A stretch of 37,500 bases of DNA. Origin: an uncultured Bacteroidota bacterium. GTDB lineage: Bacteria; Bacteroidota; Bacteroidia; Flavobacteriales; Flavobacteriaceae. This document shows, piece by piece, positions 24,927-33,125 of this stretch. The notes beneath the pieces were generated by a model. The model was not told where the DNA came from and did not search any database. It was given only the letters and a program-made list of their open reading frames with translations. The stretch spans positions 1-37,500 of the forward strand of contig CACLPI010000002.1 in NCBI GenBank assembly GCA_902608795.1, read 5' to 3'. Every line of letters starts with the position of its first letter. Within the stretch, counting starts at the first letter, position 1. Position numbers and translations under genes: made by a program.

Positions 24927-26285
24927 ATGAAAAAAATTGTCCTATTATTAACAATCACATCTTCAATAATATCTTACTCTCAAATTACAGATGCTAATTT
25001 TAATCAAGCTATTTCAACCTGCTTATCTACTAACCCAATTGATGGAATGTGTAGTGATAGTGAATATGGCGCAATGCCTGATTGGGATGTGAGTCAAGTA
25101 ACATCTATGGAACAAGCCTTTTCTGAAAGAGCTGATTTCAATGCGGATATTAGTGGATGGGATGTGAGTAATGTAATTACTATGCATAGGATGTTTTGGC
25201 GAGCATTTCAGTTTAATCAACCTATTGGCAACTGGGATACTGGTAATGTTCAGGATATGAGTTTTATGTTTTCTGGGTATCATGTAATAGAACATCAATT
25301 TAATCAGCCTATTGGTCAATGGAATACCTCAAACGTGACAGATATGACTCGAATGTTTTTTTACAGTTTATTTAATCAAAATATTTCTTCATGGGATGTG
25401 AGTAATGTGACTAGTATGGCAGACATGTTTCACGTAACACCTTTTAATCAACCAATAAATAACTGGAATGTCGAAAATGTAAATAATATGTCAAATATGT
25501 TTTATTTTGGTGAATTTAATAAAGACATCTCATCATGGAATGTAAGTAATGTTAATAGCATGAGCTCAATGTTTAATGCAACTCCCTTTAATCAAGATAT
25601 TTCCTCCTGGGATGTTAGTAATGTAACAAACATGTCTCAAATGTTTAGACTTACTCCTTTTAATCAAGATATTTCCTCTTGGGATGTTAGTAATGTAGTT
25701 TCTATAAATCAAATGTTTCGTTTATCTTCTTTTAATCAAGATATTAGCAATTGGAATGTAAGCAATGTTTGGAATATGAGATGGGTTTTCGAGGGTTCAT
25801 CATTTAACCAAAATATTGGTTATTGGGATTTAACCAATGTAACAGACATGGAATATATGTTTGATAATTCAGAAATGTCAACCGAAAACTATGATAATAC
25901 TCTTATTGGTTGGGCCACACAAAATCTTCAAAATAATGTTAAGCTAACCGCAATCAATATTAATTATTGCAATGGAAATGATGCAAGGCAAAGTATGATT
26001 GATAATTATGCATGGACAATAATTGATGATGGATTAGATTGTTCAAGCTTATCTGCTTATGAAAATTCTTTAAATATTTCAATATATCCAAATCCAACTA
26101 GAAATTATATTTATATAAATAGTAATACAGAATTTGAAATTATAATTTTTGATATTTTTGGAAAAGAATTAATCAGGGAGCATAGATCAAATAATATCGA
26201 TGTAAGCTTTTTAGAAAATGGTACTTACATTATTAACATTTCTGATGGGGTTAAAAATTCATTTCACAAGATTATAAAGAATTAG
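24927..26285 (+). CDS. BspA-like (DUF285) repeat surface protein with T9SS sorting domain
   Basis: Secreted, probably surface-attached repeat protein of 452 residues. It has a signal peptide (about 1-19, before QITDANF). About eleven tandem repeats of roughly 24 residues (about 50-320) have the pattern W-D/N-V-S-N-V-x-x-M-x-x-M-F-(x)n-F-N-Q-x-I, typical of the BspA/DUF285 leucine-rich-repeat-like family. A C-terminal T9SS type A sorting domain (about 368-452) contains SIYPNPTRNYI, FDIFGKEL, LENGTYIINI and a basic end KIIKN. Export would use the T9SS whose PorU and PorV are encoded in this window. Two repeats (from about 25587 and 25659) are almost identical over about 37 bp with a 72-bp period, so the array has expanded recently. 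Relatives act in adhesion; the ligand is unknown. Confidence 0.92.
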   Translation: MKKIVLLLTITSSIISYSQITDANFNQAISTCLSTNPIDGMCSDSEYGAMPDWDVSQVTSMEQAFSERADFNADISGWDVSNVITMHRMFWRAFQFNQPIGNWDTGNVQDMSFMFSGYHVIEHQFNQPIGQWNTSNVTDMTRMFFYSLFNQNISSWDVSNVTSMADMFHVTPFNQPINNWNVENVNNMSNMFYFGEFNKDISSWNVSNVNSMSSMFNATPFNQDISSWDVSNVTNMSQMFRLTPFNQDISSWDVSNVVSINQMFRLSSFNQDISNWNVSNVWNMRWVFEGSSFNQNIGYWDLTNVTDMEYMFDNSEMSTENYDNTLIGWATQNLQNNVKLTAININYCNGNDARQSMIDNYAWTIIDDGLDCSSLSAYENSLNISIYPNPTRNYIYINSNTEFEIIIFDIFGKELIREHRSNNIDVSFLENGTYIINISDGVKNSFHKIIKN

Positions 26286-26365
26286 ATTCAACTGATTTTA
26301 TTGTGTTATAGAATTCTAAAATAAATAATATATTTAGTTCTTTATTATTATAAAATTTAATCCAA

Positions 26366-26851
26366 ATGATACAAATTTTAATTACAGGTGGAACTTTCGA
26401 TAAAAGTTATGATTATATTACTGGTGATTTATTTTTTGAAAAAACGCATTTGCCAGAAATGTTAAAAAGAAGTAAGTGTCGTTTAAATGTTAATATTAAA
26501 ACTTTAATGATGATTGACAGCCTTGAAATGACTAAAGAAGACATTGAAAAGATAATTGACGAATGCGAAAAAACTAAAGCATCAAAAATTGTCATTACGC
26601 ATGGTACAGATACCATGGTAAATACGGCAGAAAAAATTGCAGAAAAAATTAAAAATAAAACGATTGTTTTAACAGGCGCAATGATACCTTATGCGTTTGG
26701 AAGTTCTTCAGATGGATTTTTTAATCTTGGCAGTGCGTTGTCTTTTGTACAAACCCTTGAAAATGGTATTTATATTGCTATTAATGGTCAATATTTCGAT
26801 TTCGATAAAGTTGAGAAAAATAAAGTAAAAGGATATTTTGAAAAAAAATAA
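26366..26851 (+). CDS. Single-domain asparaginase-like protein
   Basis: A 161-residue cytoplasmic protein matching only the N-terminal domain of type I/II L-asparaginases. Motifs seen: LITGGTFDK with the nucleophile-type Thr10, MMIDS (Asp51, Ser52, substrate contact), ITHGTDTM (Thr81, Asp82) and VLTGAMIP. True asparaginases are about 320-350 residues with a C-terminal domain completing the dimer site; that domain is missing here, and the ORF ends cleanly at KGYFEKK. Similar single-domain proteins occur in other bacteria, so this is more likely a real short family member than a truncation. Whether it hydrolyses asparagine is unknown. It has its own start region between the BspA-like gene and an NTF2-like lipoprotein gene and no clear operon partner. 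Confidence 0.82.
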   Translation: MIQILITGGTFDKSYDYITGDLFFEKTHLPEMLKRSKCRLNVNIKTLMMIDSLEMTKEDIEKIIDECEKTKASKIVITHGTDTMVNTAEKIAEKIKNKTIVLTGAMIPYAFGSSSDGFFNLGSALSFVQTLENGIYIAINGQYFDFDKVEKNKVKGYFEKK

Positions 26852-26890
26852 TTCATATATTCATTTTTTACTAACCTAATATTATACAAA

Positions 26891-27418
26891 ATGAAAAAAA
26901 TTCTATTAGCAATAATGATCCTTCCACTATTATTTACATCTTGTGAAGAATGTGATTGTGGAGTTAACGGAGCAACCATTATTGATTATTCCCCGCTTGA
27001 GGAAAAGGCTCAGATTATGAAAACCGCATTTGAAAATAAGGATGTTGAAACAATGTTAGAGCTATTCACTGATGATATGGAGTGGGTTTTTCCAAATGGT
27101 GAAAAATTTGAAGGAAAAGAAGAAGCAAGACAAGGCTTCAATTATGTTTTCAGTTTATGGGATGAAATGAAAATGGACTCTGGAGGTGATGAAGAGCCTC
27201 CGATTATTCTTGCAACATCAGGGGAGCAAGGTCAATTTTTAATGAGATGGTCTCCTTATTCTTACAAGTCATTTTCGGGTGAAGAGTATACCATCAGAAA
27301 CCACACTGTATTGTGGTTTAATGATGATGGAATGATAAAGGGTGCATACAACTATTATGACCGAAAGGACATATCTAAAGCTTATGCAACAGACCCTATT
27401 GACGAAATTGAAGATTAA
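26891..27418 (+). CDS. NTF2/SnoaL-like lipoprotein
   Basis: A 175-residue predicted lipoprotein with lipobox LFTSC (Cys18), followed by an unusual cysteine-rich start, EECDCG. The mature part is an NTF2/SnoaL-like fold: YSPLEEKAQIMKTAFENKDVETMLELFTDDMEWVFPNGEKFEGKEEARQGF is the helical opening, and MRWSPYSYKSFSGEEYTIRNHTVLWFNDDGMIKGAYNYYD is the sheet. It shares the plan, but little sequence, with the lipoprotein at 20737-21228. Function unknown. The gene ends 10 bp before a strong terminator that overlaps the end of the convergent M48 peptidase gene. Confidence 0.83.
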   Translation: MKKILLAIMILPLLFTSCEECDCGVNGATIIDYSPLEEKAQIMKTAFENKDVETMLELFTDDMEWVFPNGEKFEGKEEARQGFNYVFSLWDEMKMDSGGDEEPPIILATSGEQGQFLMRWSPYSYKSFSGEEYTIRNHTVLWFNDDGMIKGAYNYYDRKDISKAYATDPIDEIED

Positions 27419-27428
27419 CGAAAAAATT

Positions 27429-27455
27429 AAAACCTCATGAAAGTGGGGTTTTTTT
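27429..27455 (+). terminator. Terminator after the NTF2-like lipoprotein, overlapping the M48 stop
   Basis: AAAACCTCA (27429-27437) pairs with TGGGGTTTT (27444-27452) around TGAAAG with one G-U-type pair, followed by a T run to 27455. The stop codon of the minus-strand M48 gene (27435-27437) sits in the left arm. Confidence 0.85.
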
Positions 27456-28682
27456 ATTTAGTGCCTTTAACCTTTTTATTAAAGGTGGGTGAGAATAATG
27501 AATAAAAACATACAGGGGGTGCGGGTAAAGATTAGATAAAGAATCAACTGAGAGTTTTTTTAAAGCCAAACTTAAAGCATTTCCATTATAGGTCTCCTTC
27601 GCATATTCATCAGCCTCAAATTCATTTTTTCTACTCAAAATATTCATAAAAATACCTGTGATTAAGCCAATCGGAGAATACAAAAAACTAAATGCAATAA
27701 TACCAATGTGGAAATTCATAGTTAAAGATCCTAATGAATTGGCAATTAAATCGTATTGCATGCAGATTTCAAATAAATAACACATTATTCCCAATTGAAA
27801 AATTGTAATAATCATAGAATATAAAATATGTTTTTTCTTGTAATGTCCGACCTCATGTGCAAGGACAGAAACTAATTCCTCGTCAGTATGTTTTTCGATT
27901 AAAGTATCATATAAAGCAATTGTCTTTCTTGGACCAAGTCCACTAAAAAAAGCATTTGCCTTTGAAGAGCGTTTAGAACCATCAATTACAAAAATACTTT
28001 TTAAGGAATAACCAACTTTTTTTGAATAAGCTTCAATTTTTTTTCTTAGTTCTCCATCTTCTAAAGGGGTTAATTTATTAAAAATCGGAACAATTAAATC
28101 TGCATAGAACATGTTTACAAAAAGCATAAATAATGATAAACCAATCCATAACCATAACCAAAAACCAGTGGTGAAAAATCCAATAATTAAAACCGCTATC
28201 GATGTTAAACCAATTATAAGAATAGTAGACATGATTAAACTTTTTATTTTATCTAGAATAAATGTTTTTAAATCAGTTTTATTAAAGCCAAATTTTTCTT
28301 CAATAATAAAAGTTGAGTAATAACTAAAAGGTAGACCAAAAATATAAGTGAATAAATAAAATATCATAAAGAAAATAGATGATTGAATAAATATAGAATC
28401 TGAAATTGATATGGCATAATCACTGATAAATCCATAGCCAAAAAAATATAGCATTAAGACTGTAAAAATTAGGTTTAATGAACTACTAATAGTCGATAAC
28501 CTACCTCTTTCTATTTTATATTCTTTTGCCTTTAAATATGATTCAGAGTCATAAAAATCTTTAAAATCATCAGGAATTTCATCTTTCCAATTTTTATCAT
28601 TAATATAATCAAGCACAGTTGTAAATAGGAAATTAAATATTACAAGGCCAATAAAAAAGTAGAGTATATATTCTGAATTCAA
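27435..28682 (-). CDS. M48-family membrane zinc peptidase (Ste24/CAAX protease-like)
   Basis: Integral-membrane metallopeptidase of 415 residues. The zinc motif HEVGH lies at 276-280, with the third ligand Glu356 in EFEADEYA and the conserved SKRSSKANAF and GPRKTIALYDTL stretches before the active site. About seven membrane segments frame it, as in Ste24. Bacterial homologues are thought to act in membrane-protein quality control; prenylated substrates are not expected. The start is TTG at 28680-28682: no ATG is available until residue 76, and MNSEYILYFFIGLVIFNF then LDYIN..WKDEIP aligns with the normal family N-terminus. A TATTTTTG box (28710 to 28703) lies upstream without a good -33 partner. 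Divergent from the S9 peptidase gene. Confidence 0.92.
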   Translation of the reverse strand: MNSEYILYFFIGLVIFNFLFTTVLDYINDKNWKDEIPDDFKDFYDSESYLKAKEYKIERGRLSTISSSLNLIFTVLMLYFFGYGFISDYAISISDSIFIQSSIFFMIFYLFTYIFGLPFSYYSTFIIEEKFGFNKTDLKTFILDKIKSLIMSTILIIGLTSIAVLIIGFFTTGFWLWLWIGLSLFMLFVNMFYADLIVPIFNKLTPLEDGELRKKIEAYSKKVGYSLKSIFVIDGSKRSSKANAFFSGLGPRKTIALYDTLIEKHTDEELVSVLAHEVGHYKKKHILYSMIITIFQLGIMCYLFEICMQYDLIANSLGSLTMNFHIGIIAFSFLYSPIGLITGIFMNILSRKNEFEADEYAKETYNGNALSLALKKLSVDSLSNLYPHPLYVFIHYSHPPLIKRLKALNKKTPLS

Positions 28683-28796
28683 TACGATATAATTTAGAGT
28701 AACAAAAATAGTTAAAATGGAGCTTATTTTTATAAATTAGACAAAGGAATTAGTTAAAAAATACACCAATGTTTATTGATTTTTAAATCATTAATT

Positions 28797-30896
28797 ATGA
28801 ATAAATACTTCATACTAATTATTATAATATTACATTCTTGCAACATGAAAAAAAATGAACTTGTAGAGCCAATGGCAAAAAAGGTTGATAAAATCTTAAA
28901 AATGCACGACCATGAAAGAAACGATGAATTTTATTGGCTTAATGAAAGAGGCAACCAAGAAGTTATTGATTATTTAAATGCTGAAAATGATTATCGGGAT
29001 ACATACATGGAAGAATATAAAAACTTAGAAAATGAATTATTTAAAGAAATAAAATCAAGAATTAAAGAGGATGATACAAGTGTACCATACCTTGACAATG
29101 GATATTATTATTACACTCGTTTCGAAAAGGGTAAACAGTATCCAATCTATTGTCGAAAAAAAGGGAACATAAATAATCCAGAGGAAATTTTAATTGACGC
29201 CAATGAAATGTCAGAAGGTCATGAATATTTTAGAATTGGGGGAATTGATATTAGCCCTGATAATAAAATTATGGCATATTCAGTTGATACAGTTAGTAGA
29301 AGATTATATACCGTTAATTTTAAAAATTTGGAATCTGGTAAAGAAAATGTTCATAGTATTTCAAATACCTCTGGAGGAGTTACTTGGGCAAATGATAATA
29401 AAACAGTTTTTTACAATAAAAAAAACACAAATACATTAAGAACTGAAAGAGTTATGAGACATATTTTAAACTCTGATAAAAATGATGAAGTAGTTTTTTT
29501 TGAAGCAGATGATGAGTTTAATTTATATTCATATAAGTCAAAATCAGAAAAGTATATTATGGTCGTAAGTGGTAAAACAATTTCGGATGAAATTAGCTTC
29601 TTATCAGCAGATAACCCCAATGAAGATTTAAAAGTCTTTCAAAAAAGAATTGATGGTTTAGAATATTCTGTTGATCACCTTGGCAATAAGTGGTACATAA
29701 GGACCAATATTAATGGCGCTCAAAATTTTAAACTAATGCAGTGTGATGAAGAATACACATCTTCAAAAAACTGGAAAGAATTTATTAAACATAGAGAAAG
29801 TACCCTTCTAGAAGGGGTTGAAGTATTTGATGATTTTATGGTTATCACCGAAAGAGAAAATGGTCAGCGAAGATTTAATGTAATTTCAAATAAAAATGGT
29901 AAAAGCTATTATATTGATTTTGATGAAGAAGTATTCTCTGCCTACTCTAGTACAAATTTAGAAATGGGTTCTAATAAATTTAGATATGGATATTCATCTA
30001 TGACAACTCCTAATTCAATAATTGAATATGATATGAATTCTAGAAATAAAATAATTTTGAAGGAGTCCGAAGTGATGGGTGGTAATTTTAATAAAAAAAA
30101 TTATGAATCTAAACTTGTTTGGGCAGATGCAAGAGATGGGGAAAAAGTACCCATTTCAATGGTTTACAGAAAAGATATGTATGTTGAAGGAGGTAATCCG
30201 CTTCTGCTTTATGGCTATGGTTCATATGGTTCAACAAACAGTGGGAGTTTCAGTTCTGTTAGACTGAGTCTATTGGATAGAGGATTTGTTTACGCCATAG
30301 CTCACATTAGAGGTAGTCAATATTTAGGAAGACAATGGTATGAAGATGGAAAAATGTTCAATAAAAAAAATACATTTTGGGACTTTATTGATAGTGCTAA
30401 GTTTTTAGCTAAAAATAATTATGTTGACGAAAATCAAATATTTGCAATGGGTGGTAGTGCTGGTGGTCTATTGATGGGAGCTGTTGCAAATATGGAGCCT
30501 GAGGTTTTTAAAGGAATAATAGCTGGTGTTCCCTTTGTAGATGTTGTTACTACAATGTTGGATGAAACTATTCCTTTAACAACTTTTGAGTTTGACGAAT
30601 GGGGAGATCCAAATGATAATGATTCATATTTTTATATGCTATCATATTCACCTTATGATCAAGTTGAAGAGAAAGATTATCCAGCAATTTTTATAACTAC
30701 CGGATATCATGACTCACAAGTTCAGTATTTTGAGCCAGCAAAGTGGATTGCCAGATTAAGAGACAGAAGAACTAATAAAGAGCCATTATTAATGTATTGT
30801 AATATGGATGCAGGTCATGGTGGTGCATCAGGAAGATTTGAAGCGTATAAAGAGACTGCTATGGAATATGCTTTTTTGATCTCATTAACTGAATGA
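28797..30896 (+). CDS. S9-family prolyl oligopeptidase lipoprotein (oligopeptidase B-like)
   Basis: Serine peptidase of 699 residues cleaving short peptides, probably after basic residues or proline. An N-terminal lipobox IILHSC (Cys15) suggests a membrane-anchored, periplasmic or surface enzyme. A beta-propeller region (about 60-410) opens with HDHERNDEFYWL, typical of oligopeptidase B. The alpha/beta-hydrolase domain carries Ser554 in GGSAGG, Asp639 in GYHDSQVQY and His674 in GHGGASG, so the triad is complete. GYGSYG and AHIRGS, which form the oxyanion area, are also present. The frame opens at a TTG 21 bp upstream, but the ATG at 28797 places the signal peptide correctly. A strong terminator follows. 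Confidence 0.93.
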   Translation: MNKYFILIIIILHSCNMKKNELVEPMAKKVDKILKMHDHERNDEFYWLNERGNQEVIDYLNAENDYRDTYMEEYKNLENELFKEIKSRIKEDDTSVPYLDNGYYYYTRFEKGKQYPIYCRKKGNINNPEEILIDANEMSEGHEYFRIGGIDISPDNKIMAYSVDTVSRRLYTVNFKNLESGKENVHSISNTSGGVTWANDNKTVFYNKKNTNTLRTERVMRHILNSDKNDEVVFFEADDEFNLYSYKSKSEKYIMVVSGKTISDEISFLSADNPNEDLKVFQKRIDGLEYSVDHLGNKWYIRTNINGAQNFKLMQCDEEYTSSKNWKEFIKHRESTLLEGVEVFDDFMVITERENGQRRFNVISNKNGKSYYIDFDEEVFSAYSSTNLEMGSNKFRYGYSSMTTPNSIIEYDMNSRNKIILKESEVMGGNFNKKNYESKLVWADARDGEKVPISMVYRKDMYVEGGNPLLLYGYGSYGSTNSGSFSSVRLSLLDRGFVYAIAHIRGSQYLGRQWYEDGKMFNKKNTFWDFIDSAKFLAKNNYVDENQIFAMGGSAGGLLMGAVANMEPEVFKGIIAGVPFVDVVTTMLDETIPLTTFEFDEWGDPNDNDSYFYMLSYSPYDQVEEKDYPAIFITTGYHDSQVQYFEPAKWIARLRDRRTNKEPLLMYCNMDAGHGGASGRFEAYKETAMEYAFLISLTE

Positions 30897-30911
30897 TTAA
30901 ATTATTTATTT

Positions 30912-30944
30912 AAAAAAAAAGGCGCTTTTAAAGCGCCTTTTTTT
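30912..30944 (+). terminator. Symmetric terminator between the S9 peptidase and adhesin-like genes
   Basis: Nine A, GGCGCTT (30921-30927), loop TTA, AAGCGCC (30931-30937), then seven T to 30944. It can serve both converging genes (ends at 30896 and 30959). It has the same A-run, GC-stem, T-run design as the terminator at 20687-20714. Confidence 0.9.
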
Positions 30945-30958
30945 ATGTTTAAATTATC

Positions 30959-32188
30959 TTATTCAATAATTAATTTGGATGTTTTAGTTTGATTATCTAC
31001 GGTCACTTTAACCATATAAAACCCTGCGTTTAATTTACTAACATCTAAAGAGTCTGAAATAAGATTAGTATTTATCACACGCTTTCCAAGTATATCAAAT
31101 ACCTGTACTTCTTTAACACCATTAAAAGGTGTTTGGATAGTTACATAACTAGCGTCAGTTGGATTTGGATAAAGGCTCATTTGTAAAGAATCTGTATCAC
31201 TAATTCCTAAAGTTCCCTCAACAACAAAGGCATCCATTTGTAATACGAAAGAATCATTACTTACACAATGAATACCAACTCTCACAGTTTGACCTTCGTA
31301 TTCACTTAAATCATATTCATATTGAGTCCATTCAGTTGGAGCCTCCTCATAGTTTCCATACGATATAATCGCAAAATCTGCTGGATTGGTTGAACTTCCC
31401 ACTCCTATTCTAAATCTATCCAGACCATAAGCATCTGTTATAGATTTAGCCCAAAAGTTTAGTGTTGGTGATGTTACTCCATCAATTGTAAACTCAGGAC
31501 TAATCATCCAATCATCATTTGGATAAGTTGTTTGGTTTGCTCCAGAAGCAAAAAAGTATAGACCTTGATTTCCTTCATAGGGTGCGTAGCCATTTATATC
31601 CCCTCCAACATTTACAGGAACTGCCTGAAGTTGATTCCATATAATACCAGCACCTACATAAGCTTCGTTTGTAAAATCAACATCGGATGCTCCCCATGTT
31701 GTTCCTCCTTCACCATCTATGACTGTCCATCCTTCAATATTATCAATAGCGAATGGAGTATAACATTCAAAATTATCTCTCCATACAATTGGTAATTCAT
31801 ATTCATCTGGACAATTTGATGTTGTTGTTGTATAAGCATCAGGACCGTTACCATTATTATTTGGATTCTGTTCCCAATCAGAATAGTCATCATCTCCACA
31901 AACCGATCTAATGGTCATGTAGTATGTGGTAGCAGAATTTAATAAGCCTGTGATCGTATGTGGGAAAGAATCAAATTCATAAACATTTACGTCATCACCT
32001 AGACTGAAATTAGTAGTACTGTAATGAATTTCATAACCTATAATTTCACTTTGATTATTACCATCAAATGAGGCTCCATCACCTGTCATTGTCCATGATG
32101 TAACCTGTGGTGTTGGACAATCGCTTGACTGTGAAAAAGAAATATGAAAGATTAAAAGAGCTAATGTTATTAGAGTAATTTTTTTCAT
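30959..32188 (-). CDS. T9SS-exported adhesin-like protein (FN3 and choice-of-anchor domains)
   Basis: Secreted protein of 409 residues. It has a signal peptide (about 1-20, ending SFSQ). A fibronectin type III-like domain (about 22-105) contains YEIHYSTTNF, HTITGLLNSATTYYMTIRSVCG and DYSDW. A jelly-roll, cleaved-adhesin/choice-of-anchor type domain (about 125-325) contains WRDNFECYT, GWTVIDGEGGTTWGA and PNDDWMISPEFTIDG. The C-terminal T9SS type A sorting domain (about 335-409) contains LYPNPTDASY, VFDILGKRV, LNAGFYMVKV and SKLIIE. Such proteins are surface-attached or released after PorU cleavage. The frame begins at a TTG at 32194, but the ATG at 32188 (MKKITLI) is the natural start. The binding target is unknown. 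Confidence 0.9.
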   Translation of the reverse strand: MKKITLITLALLIFHISFSQSSDCPTPQVTSWTMTGDGASFDGNNQSEIIGYEIHYSTTNFSLGDDVNVYEFDSFPHTITGLLNSATTYYMTIRSVCGDDDYSDWEQNPNNNGNGPDAYTTTTSNCPDEYELPIVWRDNFECYTPFAIDNIEGWTVIDGEGGTTWGASDVDFTNEAYVGAGIIWNQLQAVPVNVGGDINGYAPYEGNQGLYFFASGANQTTYPNDDWMISPEFTIDGVTSPTLNFWAKSITDAYGLDRFRIGVGSSTNPADFAIISYGNYEEAPTEWTQYEYDLSEYEGQTVRVGIHCVSNDSFVLQMDAFVVEGTLGISDTDSLQMSLYPNPTDASYVTIQTPFNGVKEVQVFDILGKRVINTNLISDSLDVSKLNAGFYMVKVTVDNQTKTSKLIIE

Positions 32189-32323
32189 AGGCAATAATAT
32201 TTTATAGTTTTAATTTTAATTGAGTAAATTTTATAAATTATAAGTAATTTATGAATAATTTTTAATATTTTTCAAAAAAAATTAATAATTATATACATTT
32301 ATTATGATAATTTAAAAAATTCC

Positions 32324-33064
32324 ATGATTATGAAGAAACATAGAATCAAATTAAAATTCATTTTTTTATTTATAATATTGTTAAGCATTAATTTTTTGAG
32401 CTTTTCACAAAGCCCGATTGGTGCGTGGGAAAGATTTTACGAAGATGATAACGGAATAATGGTTAGAAGTATCGTTATTTTCTCAGAAAAGTTTCAATCA
32501 ATAGTAATGTATAATGCAAAATCTGGAGAATTTATTTATTCTAATGGTGGTACATGGGAGTTAAAGGATAATATGATGACTGAGAAGGTTGAATTTGATA
32601 CAGCAAATTCTGAGAGAGTTGGTAATACATTAACATTTGAAGTAAAAATTACAAATGATAAACTATCTCTACCAGATGCAGATTGGCATTTTTCTAAAAT
32701 TGATGATGGAACACCAGGAGATTTAAGTGGTGCATGGTTAATGTCAGGAAGATATAAAAATGGTGAAAAACAAATGAGAGGTACAGACAGACCTAGGAAA
32801 ACCATGAAAATTCTTTCTGGAACAAGATTTCAATGGATTGCTTTTGATACTGAAAAAAAAGAATTCAAAGGAACTGGTGGTGGTACATATACTACAATAA
32901 ATGGAAAGTATTCAGAAAAAATTGAATTCTTTTCCAGAGATAACTCTCGTGTTGGTATGAATTTGGAATTTGATTACAATATTGAAAAAGGAGACTGGAT
33001 TCATAAAGGAAAAACCAGCAAAGGAGCCCCTTTACACGAAATTTGGGAAAAGAGAAAAAAATAA
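32324..33064 (+). CDS. Secreted protein with two tandem copies of one domain
   Basis: A 246-residue exported protein with a signal peptide (about 1-29, ending LSFSQ) and two related domains of about 95 residues. Copy 1 (about 30-125) and copy 2 (about 134-246) share a layout: GAW near the start; FQSIVMYNAKSGEF versus FQWIAFDTEKKEF; a GG(G/T)T-type turn; TEKVEFDTANSERVGNTLTFEV versus SEKIEFFSRDNSRVGMNLEFDY; and a closing strand. The pattern resembles small lipocalin-like barrels, but I cannot name a characterised family. The ATG at 32324 is followed two codons later by another (32330), which gives an equally good signal peptide. It stands alone between a divergent adhesin-like gene and a photolyase gene. 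Confidence 0.8.
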   Translation: MIMKKHRIKLKFIFLFIILLSINFLSFSQSPIGAWERFYEDDNGIMVRSIVIFSEKFQSIVMYNAKSGEFIYSNGGTWELKDNMMTEKVEFDTANSERVGNTLTFEVKITNDKLSLPDADWHFSKIDDGTPGDLSGAWLMSGRYKNGEKQMRGTDRPRKTMKILSGTRFQWIAFDTEKKEFKGTGGGTYTTINGKYSEKIEFFSRDNSRVGMNLEFDYNIEKGDWIHKGKTSKGAPLHEIWEKRKK

Positions 33065-33125
33065 TTTAATCTTAAATCATTGGTTTAATTATTGATGTTA
33101 TTTCACAATTAATTATAATTAATTT

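Noticed and set aside
25400-25780. Regularly spaced repeats that could suggest a CRISPR array
   Set aside because: The repeats are in frame, have a 72-bp protein-repeat period and code for the BspA-type FNQDISSWDVSNV pattern, so they are coding repeats without spacers.
26366-26851. The asparaginase-like gene as a frameshifted remnant
   Set aside because: No C-terminal asparaginase sequence can be read in any frame downstream, and the ORF ends cleanly before an unrelated lipoprotein gene.
28703-28710. TATTTTTG as a full promoter for the M48 peptidase gene
   Set aside because: The -7 box fits, but no TTG lies 17-23 bp upstream, so it is mentioned only as a weak hint under the gene.
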